Assembly: GCA_902764045.1 (NCBI GenBank)
Contig: CACWUI010000010.1
Span: 1 to 19,183 of the forward strand
Origin: an uncultured Lachnospiraceae bacterium
GTDB lineage: Bacteria; Bacillota; Clostridia; Lachnospirales; Lachnospiraceae
Length of the DNA: 19,183 nt
Reading direction: 5' to 3'
Positions 7,284-14,104 of this stretch are shown here, piece by piece. The notes beneath the pieces are model-generated. The model ran no database searches and was not told where the DNA came from. It was given only the letters and a program-made list of their open reading frames with translations. The number at the start of each line of letters is the position of its first letter. Within the stretch, counting starts at the first letter, position 1. The position numbers were made by a program, and so were the translations under genes.

Positions 7284-7889
7284 ATGGGTTACTGCGGATG
7301 GGCTGAAGCAAACGAATTAAATAAAATATATCACGACACCGAATGGGGGATACCCGTACATGATGATGTGAAGATGTTTGAGCATTTTTGCCTGGAATGC
7401 CTGCAGTGCGGCTTAAGCTGGGATCTTATGCTAAAAAAACGTGATATTTTCAGGGCGTGCTTTGATGATTTTGACTTTAACAAGATCGCAGGATATACCG
7501 GGGAAGATGTTGACCGGATCATGAACACCGCTGGTATGCTCCGCTCAGTCAGAAAGATCGAGGCAATAATAAATAATGCCCGATGTTTTGTGGATATTCG
7601 CAAAGAGTTCGGGAGCTTTTGCGATTATCTGTGGGGATATTCGGATAATAAGACCATTCTCTATGAAGGCCACGCAGAGGGGGAAGTGCCTGTAAGCAAC
7701 GGATTGTCGGCGGTTGTAAGCAAAGATTTAAAAAAACGAGGTTTTAAGTATGTTGGTCCCATAACCATGTATTCCCACCTGCAGGCCTGCGGGATAATAA
7801 ATGACCATGACATGAATTGTAAGTGTTATAAGAAGATAGTAAAAGAGTATCCCACGGTTAGTATGGAACGGGATAAAGAAGTTTTTTAA
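7284..7889 (+). CDS. tag: DNA-3-methyladenine glycosylase I (201 aa)
   Basis: It removes 3-methyladenine from alkylated DNA, leaving an abasic site. The HhH-family Tag signature is at the N-terminus (CGWAEANELNKIYHDTEWG) and CLQCGLSWDLMLKKR follows around 39-53. The zinc ligands of E. coli Tag (Cys4, His17, His175, Cys179) fall at exactly the same residue numbers here: C4, H17, and H175/C179 in NDHDMNCKCY. Glu38, which contacts the base in Tag, is also present. AAGGAG lies 7 nt before the ATG. The gene starts 2 nt after the TSCPD stop. The abasic product is a substrate of the ExoIII encoded upstream in the same run. Confidence 0.95.
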   Translation: MGYCGWAEANELNKIYHDTEWGIPVHDDVKMFEHFCLECLQCGLSWDLMLKKRDIFRACFDDFDFNKIAGYTGEDVDRIMNTAGMLRSVRKIEAIINNARCFVDIRKEFGSFCDYLWGYSDNKTILYEGHAEGEVPVSNGLSAVVSKDLKKRGFKYVGPITMYSHLQACGIINDHDMNCKCYKKIVKEYPTVSMERDKEVF

Positions 7890-7899
7890 GCAGCATTGG

Positions 7900-7986
7900 G
7901 AGCCATGGGGACGGTTCTTGTGGCTCCTATTTATCTTTGATCGTAAACATAAGCGATCCGAGCCACAAGAACCGTCCCCATGGCTC
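7900..7986. repeat. Long perfect inverted repeat, REP-like (locus 2 of 3)
   Basis: The arms 7900-7926 and 7960-7986 are 27-bp perfect reverse complements around a 33-nt loop. The loop contains a further small palindrome (GATCG / CGATC, 7939-7943 and 7953-7957). The arm core ATGGGGACGGTTCTT is shared with loci 1 and 3. Each arm is bounded by GAGCCA and TGGCTC, so it can also fold on itself. No run of T follows, so it is not a standard terminator, though it may stabilise the 3' end of the tag transcript (inference). Confidence 0.85.
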
Positions 7987-8000
7987 TTCTTATCCTGCAC

Positions 8001-8049
8001 TTGACAAAACAGGTTAGCTATGCAAAACTTAATTACCTATAACTAACTT
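8001..8049 (+). promoter_or_regulatory. feo promoter region with possible metalloregulator operator
   Basis: TTGACA (8001-8006) is a perfect -35, but I find no clear -10 at normal spacing. Just downstream are arms GTTAGCTAT (8013-8021) and ATAACTAAC (8039-8047), inverted with one mismatch across a 17-nt spacer. The AGGTTAGC half-site resembles one half of a DtxR/IdeR-type box (AGGTTAG-CTAACCT). An iron-responsive repressor site is expected before feoB, but this assignment is only suggestive. Confidence 0.35.
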
Positions 8050-8066
8050 AGCGAAGGTAAAAAAGT

Positions 8067-10556
8067 GTGAAGCTAAACGAATTAAAAAAAGGCATGACTG
8101 CAGTTATTGACACCGTAGAAGGCGGGGGAGAGCTGCGTCAGCATATTTTGGACATGGGGGTGATCCCGGGTGCGGAGATCACCTTTATTAAATATGCGCC
8201 AATGGGCGATCCCATGCAGTTTCGCATACATGACTATGAGCTGACCCTGCGCAAAGAGGATGCGAAAAAAATAGGTGTAACGCCTGTTGAGAATAAGACC
8301 GTATCCGGAGAGGATGACTTTGAAAAAGAAACTGAGCATCCCGGACTGGGGGAGGGCGGAAGGTTTCACGACAGATCCACGGAGGAGCCTTTGCCTGACG
8401 GTACCACGCTGACATTTGCTCTTGTGGGGAATCAGAATACGGGAAAGACCACACTTTTTAACAGGCTTACGGGATCCAATCAGCACGTGGGAAATTTCCC
8501 CGGGGTGACTGTTGACAGAAAAGACGGAGTTATAAAGGGGCATAAAGATACACTTATCACGGACCTGCCGGGGATTTACTCAATGTCACCGTATTCCGGT
8601 GAGGAGATAGTTTCCCGGAATTTTGTGCTGAACGAAAAACCGAATGCCATAATAAATATAATCGATGCCACCAATATGGCAAGAAATCTGTATCTGACCA
8701 TGCAGCTTTTGGATATGGGAGTCCCCGTGGTGGTGGCGCTGAATATGATGGACGAGGTTACGGGAAACGGCGGCTCCGTTGACGTGAATGCCATGGAGAA
8801 AATGCTCGGAACTCCCGTGGTGCCAATATCGGCCGCTAAAGATCAGGGTATCGAAGAGCTGGTAAAGCATGCGCTGCATATAGCCAAATATCAGGAACTG
8901 CCGGTACGACAGGATTACTTTGAGGACAATGAAAACGGCAGGGCAATGCGCAAATGTATAAATGCGGTTACCGATGTGATAGAGTCACGCCACCGTAACG
9001 CAGAAGAAGAGATGCAGATTGAAGCAGATGATCAAAAATTGAGCAAGCCTGTTAAATGTTCTTTGGGCTGCCCGGGATGTAGCGGTTCTTATGACGGTGT
9101 GGGAATGTATGCTGAGTTTGACGCAAGCTGCAGGCTTAATACCCATATTCCGCTTGAGTTTGCGGCAGTAAAGATAATAGAAGGCGATGAGCTTATCTTA
9201 AAGCAGATGGATCTGACGGAAGACGAGCTGCAGGCTCTGGAGCATATCATCAAACAGATGGAAAAGGAAAGAGGCTTAGACAGGAATGCCGCCGTAGCGG
9301 ACATGCGTTTTTCCTACATAGATAAGGTCTGTAAAAGGTGTGTTAGAAAGCCGAAGGAAAGCAAAGAGCATACGCGCAGTCTAAAGATAGACAAAGTCCT
9401 TACAGGTAAGTTTACCGCCATACCGGTATTTGTCGGGATAATGGCTCTGATCTTTTATCTTACATTTAACGTTATAGGGGCGGCCCTGCAGGATCTGATA
9501 GCACTTGGGATAGAAGCACTTGCTGAGACCGTGGAAAATGCCATGGTTTCAGCAGGAGTTAATGATGCCATCAGGGGTCTGGTCATTGACGGTGTTATAG
9601 AAGGTGTGGGAAGCGTCGTAAGCTTCCTTCCCATAATCATCATTATGTTCTTCTTTTTGTCCATCCTGGAGGACAGTGGATACATAGCAAGAGTAGCTTT
9701 CTTTATGGACAAGCTTCTGCGCAGGATAGGCCTTTCGGGAAGGAGCATAGTGCCTCTTCTCATAGGCTTCGGATGCACCGTGCCTGCGGTGATGTCTACA
9801 AGAACCCTGCCCAGCGAGCGTGACAGGAAAATGACCATCCTGCTTACTCCGTTTATGAGTTGTACGGCCAAGTTGCCCATATACGGGTTTTTTGTAAGTG
9901 CGTTTTTCCCCGGCAGGGGGGCTATTATAATGACGGGTATCTATGTGCTGGGGATCGTGGTTGGTATTCTTGTGGCGCTCTTATTTAAGAAAACATTATT
10001 TAAAGGCGAAGCGGTACCCTTTGTTATGGAACTGCCCAATTACAGACTTCCCGGAGTGAAAAATACACTGCATCTGTTGTGGGATAAGTCAAAGGATTTT
10101 TTGCGCAAAGCATTCACCATTATATTGATAGCTACCATTGCGGTATGGTTCTTTAAAAGCTTTGATTTCAGGTTTAATCTCGTGGAGGATTCGGGAGACA
10201 GCATGCTTGCCATGATCTCGGGAGCCATAGCTCCTGTTTTTGCCCCGACGGGGCTTGGGGACTGGAGGATAGTAACTTCGCTTATCAGCGGCTTTGTGGC
10301 AAAGGAGAGCGTGGTATCCGTGCTTGAGGTTTTATTCGGGCCGGCAGGAAATGTGGCGGCGGTCATGACCACGGGTACTGCCATACCCCTTCTGGTATTC
10401 AGTCTATTATATACACCATGCGTAGCGGCAGTGGCATCAGTCAGAAGAGAACTGGGTGTGAGATGGGCAGCAGGTCTTGTGGCATGGCAGTGCGGGATCG
10501 CCTGGGTTGGAGCTCTGGCAGCCAGGTTGATATGCATGGCAGCCGGTATGAACTAA
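8067..10556 (+). CDS. feoB: FeoA-FeoB fusion ferrous iron transporter (829 aa)
   Basis: It is a GTPase-gated Fe(II) importer of the inner membrane. Residues 1-75 form a FeoA SH3-like domain (LNELKKGM, ILDMGVIPGAEI). The G domain follows: G1 GNQNTGKT (121-128), a G2 Thr in NFPGVTVD, G3 DLPG (166-169), G4 NMMD (226-229) and G5 SAAKDQG (255-261). Most FeoBs have GNPNxGKT in G1. The membrane part begins near residue 448 and has the gate motifs GFGCTVPAVMSTRTL (567-581) and MSCTAKLP (597-604). An unusual cysteine cluster, CSLGCPGCSG (331-340), lies in the linker between the G domain and the membrane domain, with a further CKRC at 422-425. The start is GTG at 8067, preceded by AAGG; the GTG at 8065 is followed at once by a stop. 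The gene is monocistronic by context, with its own promoter region and a terminator at 10603-10670. Confidence 0.94.
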   Translation: MKLNELKKGMTAVIDTVEGGGELRQHILDMGVIPGAEITFIKYAPMGDPMQFRIHDYELTLRKEDAKKIGVTPVENKTVSGEDDFEKETEHPGLGEGGRFHDRSTEEPLPDGTTLTFALVGNQNTGKTTLFNRLTGSNQHVGNFPGVTVDRKDGVIKGHKDTLITDLPGIYSMSPYSGEEIVSRNFVLNEKPNAIINIIDATNMARNLYLTMQLLDMGVPVVVALNMMDEVTGNGGSVDVNAMEKMLGTPVVPISAAKDQGIEELVKHALHIAKYQELPVRQDYFEDNENGRAMRKCINAVTDVIESRHRNAEEEMQIEADDQKLSKPVKCSLGCPGCSGSYDGVGMYAEFDASCRLNTHIPLEFAAVKIIEGDELILKQMDLTEDELQALEHIIKQMEKERGLDRNAAVADMRFSYIDKVCKRCVRKPKESKEHTRSLKIDKVLTGKFTAIPVFVGIMALIFYLTFNVIGAALQDLIALGIEALAETVENAMVSAGVNDAIRGLVIDGVIEGVGSVVSFLPIIIIMFFFLSILEDSGYIARVAFFMDKLLRRIGLSGRSIVPLLIGFGCTVPAVMSTRTLPSERDRKMTILLTPFMSCTAKLPIYGFFVSAFFPGRGAIIMTGIYVLGIVVGILVALLFKKTLFKGEAVPFVMELPNYRLPGVKNTLHLLWDKSKDFLRKAFTIILIATIAVWFFKSFDFRFNLVEDSGDSMLAMISGAIAPVFAPTGLGDWRIVTSLISGFVAKESVVSVLEVLFGPAGNVAAVMTTGTAIPLLVFSLLYTPCVAAVASVRRELGVRWAAGLVAWQCGIAWVGALAARLICMAAGMN

Positions 10557-10580
10557 GAAGGATCCGATGCAGGGTTCAGG

Positions 10581-10670
10581 AGACATGGAGACGACTTCAA
10601 TGAGACATGGGGATGGTTTTTCAAGTCTCCCGTAAGGGAGACATAAGAACCGTCACCGTGTCTTTTTTTT
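10581..10670 (+). terminator. REP-like hairpin acting as feoB terminator (locus 3 of 3)
   Basis: A 22-bp partial copy (10581-10602) is followed directly by a related copy (from 10603) that forms a long hairpin. Its arms are 10603-10631 and 10636-10663, with the same GTCTCCC-GTAA-GGGAGAC core as locus 1, and it ends in eight T residues (10663-10670). The T-run and position 46 nt after the feoB stop make it a good intrinsic terminator, while its sequence and half-copy layout mark it as a member of the same dispersed repeat family. Confidence 0.75.
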
Positions 10671-10693
10671 GTATACATATAACCAATGATTCC

Positions 10694-10723
10694 TTGATAA
10701 TATGTACTTTAAAGCGTTATAAT
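10694..10723 (+). promoter_or_regulatory. Promoter of the first nitroreductase gene
   Basis: TTGATA (10694-10699), an 18-nt spacer and a perfect TATAAT (10718-10723) lie about 40 nt upstream of the TTG start. It follows the feoB terminator and probably drives the nitroreductase and the glycosyltransferase behind it. Confidence 0.65.
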
Positions 10724-10762
10724 AAAAAAGTTATAAGACTTGAAACGGGAGGGAGAAAAACA

Positions 10763-11431
10763 TTGGATACATTAGAAGCGATCAAAAAAAGACATTCCGT
10801 AAGAGAATATGAAGACAAGCCCATTAATGCGGATACCGTTCAAAAACTGCAGGATGTGATAGACGTCGTAAACAAAGAAAGCGGTCTTCACATCCAGCTG
10901 GTCCTTGATGAACCGGAAGCCTTTAACGAAGAGCATTTATCCTACGGAAGGATTCACGGAGCGAAAAACTACATCGCCCTTATCGGACCTGATGATCAGG
11001 AACTGGAGGAAAAGTGCGGTTTCTACGGGGAAAAGGTTTTGCTTGAGGCTGTAAAACTCGGGCTTTCCACATGCTGGGTGGGAAGCACCTACAAAAAAAT
11101 GGCAAGCGTTGTGGATATAAAAGAAGGGGAGCGTTTTCTTCTTATAATCGCCATTGGCTACGGTCAAAACGAAGGCGAGCCCCACAATAGTAAAACCTTG
11201 GACGCTACCCTTATTGCAGAGGAAGAAATGCCTGACTGGTTTGTAAAGGGCGGCGAGGCTGCACTTCTTGCACCCACAGCCATGAACCAGCAGAAATTCC
11301 AATTTATCTTACATGAGAGTAACAAAGTAGAGGCTAAGACATACAGGGCATACTTTTGTAAAACGGATCTGGGAATTGCAAAGTATCATTTTGAGATCGG
11401 CGCCGGAAAAGAGAATTTTGAGTGGGTTTGA
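10763..11431 (+). CDS. Nitroreductase family protein, copy 1 (222 aa)
   Basis: This is an FMN-dependent nitroreductase-like protein of the TM1586 type (PF14512-like). These are cytoplasmic and of unknown physiological substrate. The N-terminal LEAIKKRHSVREYEDKPI has the Arg-Ser/His FMN-binding pattern. Later motifs are KNYIALIG, YGEKVLLEAVKLGLSTCWVG, LLAPTAMNQQKFQF and the C-terminal DLGIAKYHFEIGAGKENFEW. The start is TTG at 10763, with GGAGGGAG about 7 nt upstream. The frame is open further upstream to an ATG at 10607, but that extension lies in the hairpin and promoter. The same TTG start recurs in the paralogue at 17423. The glycosyltransferase gene begins 28 nt downstream, so the two are probably co-transcribed. 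Confidence 0.88.
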   Translation: MDTLEAIKKRHSVREYEDKPINADTVQKLQDVIDVVNKESGLHIQLVLDEPEAFNEEHLSYGRIHGAKNYIALIGPDDQELEEKCGFYGEKVLLEAVKLGLSTCWVGSTYKKMASVVDIKEGERFLLIIAIGYGQNEGEPHNSKTLDATLIAEEEMPDWFVKGGEAALLAPTAMNQQKFQFILHESNKVEAKTYRAYFCKTDLGIAKYHFEIGAGKENFEWV

Positions 11432-11459
11432 ACCACTTATCTGTTGAGGGCTTTAAAAA

Positions 11460-13796
11460 ATGTCAAATGAAGTAAGTGATGAAAAAAAGCATACACCTGC
11501 GATTTCTGTAGTTATACCTATGTACAATTGCGAACAGTTTGTATCTGAGCTTCTTACTATGTTCGCAAATCAGACTTTTAAGGATTTTGAAGTCATTTGT
11601 GTGATAGACGGGGCTACGGACGGTACGGAAGCGGCAGTAAAAGATTTTTGTGAAACTGACGAAAGATTCCGGTATGTGGTAAGGGAAAACGGAGGTGCCG
11701 GTGCCGCAAGGAATACGGGGATTGATGGATCAAAGGGGAAATATGTAGTTTTTCCTGATGCTGATGATGTGTTTGAAAAAGATTTCCTTTTAAAGCTTTA
11801 TGAAGCTGCTGAAAAGAATAGAGCTCAAATGGCACTTTGCGGGGCCGTTACGTATGATTATCTTGCAAAAGAAAAAAGAAATATATATGGTTTTAATAAG
11901 TTTGAATTGATCGAGGGAGAGGTTTATTCTTCAAAATATAAAAAACATCTTATGAAGATGATTGATACTTCTAACCAAAACAAAATGTTTCTTCTTGATT
12001 TCATAAAAACCAAAGAGATACGTTTCTCAGAAACACCGGCCTCCAATGATCTCTTTTTTTCCAAAGCAATAATTGCATTGGCTGAAAGAATAGTTGTGGT
12101 CCACGATGATCTGGTGACAATAAGACGCCATATTAACCCTAATTCAATTTCATCCGATCGCAAAAAATATTCACATATAGCTTTGACAGAACTTCAAAAA
12201 TTCTATAAATGGATGAAAGATAAAGATATAATCGGGGCATATATTTCTGACTATATCTGGATGTTTGATGTTACGGCAAATTATGAAATGAAAAACGGTA
12301 TCAATCCTCTTTTTGCAGAACAAATGGCTAATATCTTAAACAACGAAGAACCATGGAAAAAACTAAGCGGTTCTCAGATAATGAAAGCCCTTACGGAAAG
12401 TTTTGGAGATAATGGCAGGGAAAGAGAAAAAACAACCGCAAATGAAAATGCGGCTGGTGAAATAAAGGAGATTGATAGAAAAAACAGTATAATTAAAGAA
12501 CGTAACAGATGCAGGGCTTGTATGCAGGAAATGATAAAAAAAAGGTCAGTGGAGAGTTTTGACAGGGACCTTGATGATTCCGGTAGTAAGGCTGAGCTTC
12601 AAAAATCAGAAATATTAAACGGCAGTGCGGTTGATAATTCATTCATTATAGAGAACAGGCTTAAAGGTCATTTGACCATGCCGGAAATTTCGGTAATCAT
12701 TCCTATGTACAATTGTGCTGAGTTTATCCGGGAAGTTTTGCCTATGTTTTCTGATCAGGTTTTTTCTGATTTTGAAGTGATATGTGTAATAGATGGAGCA
12801 ACAGACAGAACGGAGGAACTTGTTAAGGACTACTGTGAAAAGGACAGTCGTTTTTCGTATATTTACAAACAAAACGGAGGCCCGGGTTCTGCGAGAAATG
12901 TCGGTATGGACCTTGCACGCGGCAGATATATTGTCTTTTCAGATGTTGATGATGAGTATTCCGAAGATTACCTTGCAAAACTGTATAAAGCTTCTGTAAA
13001 ACATAATGCCCAGATTACTAATTGCATGTTTTCGATGTGCAGTTCTATAAAGTCAAAGAATATAGATGAAAATGGCTTTGATACTAAGTTTTTTATAGAA
13101 AATGTAGTTTATTCACATAAAGGTATAGACAATTTGTTTACAAGAATCGAATCACGTGTTTCTAATAAGATGTTTAACATGAGGTTCATAAGAGAAAAAA
13201 ATATCCGTTTTCCTGAAACAAGGCTTTCAGAAGATTCTTTCTTTAGTCATGCTGCGCTTTCTGTGGCAGACAGAATAATTGTTATAGAAGATAATATTTT
13301 TAAATACAGGTATCGATTAAGACCGGGAGCCTTATCGAATAATGTCGCCAAATATATTAAAGATGTTCCTGAGGTACTGCGATTGCTGTATAAGTGGCTA
13401 AAAGAACATTCTCTAATTGATATACATGGAAACGACTATTATTATAGAGTGAAAAATGCACTGTACTATTATGGCTCAATGAATGTACCTTCAGTTTTCG
13501 CTTACGAGATGTCACATCTGCTAAATGCAGAAGAACCTTGGGATAAAAAGACTTCGGGAGAAATACTTTCATATATGAGAGAAGGGATTCTTGCAGAATA
13601 TGCTGTTAAAAAAGAAAGAGAGTTGAAAAAAAATGATTCTAAAACGATAGAAGCGGATAAAGAATTATGTTTTCTTTTAAACTTTTACAGAAACAGGATT
13701 CGAACGGCTGAATTAATTCGTAAGGTTTCAATGGAGCGATACGGGCGGGATTTTGAAAGAAAAGACAGTCTGCCCACAGATTCTGCCTTAACCTGA
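11460..13796 (+). CDS. Double-domain family 2 glycosyltransferase (778 aa)
   Basis: This is a cytoplasmic or membrane-associated glycosyltransferase with two GT-A (GT2) catalytic modules, as found in capsule and exopolysaccharide loci. Module 1 (about 14-370) has ISVVIPMYN, VICVIDGATDGTE, NGGAGAARNTG and the metal-binding PDADD at 99-103. Module 2 (about 407-770) has ISVIIPMYN, VIDGATDRTE, NGGPGSARN and DVDD at 495-498. Each ends in a helical region with an EEPW...SG motif (NNEEPWKKLSG and NAEEPWDKKTSG) and a tail (SFDRDLDD and MERYGRDFE). Module 2 is clearly closer to the GT part of the next gene than to module 1. A linker rich in Glu, Lys and Asn (about 320-400) joins the halves. GAGG lies 10 nt before the ATG. 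The gene is visibly AT-richer than feoB or galK, a sign of different origin. Donor and acceptor sugars are unknown. Confidence 0.88.
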   Translation: MSNEVSDEKKHTPAISVVIPMYNCEQFVSELLTMFANQTFKDFEVICVIDGATDGTEAAVKDFCETDERFRYVVRENGGAGAARNTGIDGSKGKYVVFPDADDVFEKDFLLKLYEAAEKNRAQMALCGAVTYDYLAKEKRNIYGFNKFELIEGEVYSSKYKKHLMKMIDTSNQNKMFLLDFIKTKEIRFSETPASNDLFFSKAIIALAERIVVVHDDLVTIRRHINPNSISSDRKKYSHIALTELQKFYKWMKDKDIIGAYISDYIWMFDVTANYEMKNGINPLFAEQMANILNNEEPWKKLSGSQIMKALTESFGDNGREREKTTANENAAGEIKEIDRKNSIIKERNRCRACMQEMIKKRSVESFDRDLDDSGSKAELQKSEILNGSAVDNSFIIENRLKGHLTMPEISVIIPMYNCAEFIREVLPMFSDQVFSDFEVICVIDGATDRTEELVKDYCEKDSRFSYIYKQNGGPGSARNVGMDLARGRYIVFSDVDDEYSEDYLAKLYKASVKHNAQITNCMFSMCSSIKSKNIDENGFDTKFFIENVVYSHKGIDNLFTRIESRVSNKMFNMRFIREKNIRFPETRLSEDSFFSHAALSVADRIIVIEDNIFKYRYRLRPGALSNNVAKYIKDVPEVLRLLYKWLKEHSLIDIHGNDYYYRVKNALYYYGSMNVPSVFAYEMSHLLNAEEPWDKKTSGEILSYMREGILAEYAVKKERELKKNDSKTIEADKELCFLLNFYRNRIRTAELIRKVSMERYGRDFERKDSLPTDSALT

Positions 13797-14078
13797 CCCG
13801 TTGATTCATTATTTAAAGAGATTTTTCTAACTCTACAGATCAATTGGGATGGTAGAATGCTGGGATGCTGTACCCGCAGATATGCAAAATTTGGGGTAAA
13901 TGTTTTTGAAGTGTGACTGGAAGCGGCTATGAAATCTCCCGGATATATGCTGGCAAAAGGATGTCTGCTTACGGTTCACCCGGATAAAGATAAATACACT
14001 CCATGTACATGTTATGATTGCAAGACACGTATACAGAGAGAAAAAGTCGGTGTGGCATTGGAACTATCGGAGATATGA
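13797..14078 (+). pseudogene. C-terminal remnant of a radical SAM/SPASM-domain protein, with in-frame stop
   Basis: The 308-nt gap between the two glycosyltransferases is not empty. One frame reads SLFKEIFLTLQINWDGRMLG-CC...FGVNVFEV, then TGA (13914-13916), then LEAAMKSPGYMLAKG...PCTCYDCKTR to a TGA at 14076. The WDG-x-x-x-G-CC element followed by FG-x-x-F-E and a terminal C-x-C-x-x-C (14004-14021) matches the end of SPASM domains, whose cysteines hold an auxiliary Fe-S cluster. The stop falls where homologues usually have Gly (GGA to TGA). The radical SAM part is absent. An ATG at 13929 would still allow a 49-aa C-x-C-x-x-C peptide, but I think the whole is a decayed fragment. It is in the same frame as the glycosyltransferase that ends at 13796. 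Confidence 0.6.
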
Positions 14079-14104
14079 AATTACAAAGAAAAGGGAGTAT
14101 ATTA

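Noticed and set aside
7900..7986. Long inverted repeat as an intrinsic terminator of the tag operon
   Set aside because: There is no T-run after the stem and the loop is 33 nt; its sequence groups it with the dispersed hairpin family instead.
10607..10762. Longer nitroreductase start at ATG 10607
   Set aside because: The extension lies over the feoB terminator hairpin and a good promoter; the paralogue at 17423 uses the same TTG start.
13914..13916. In-frame TGA in the SPASM remnant as selenocysteine or programmed readthrough
   Set aside because: The position corresponds to a usual Gly rather than Cys, I see no SECIS-like hairpin right after it, and the radical SAM domain is missing anyway, so decay is simpler.
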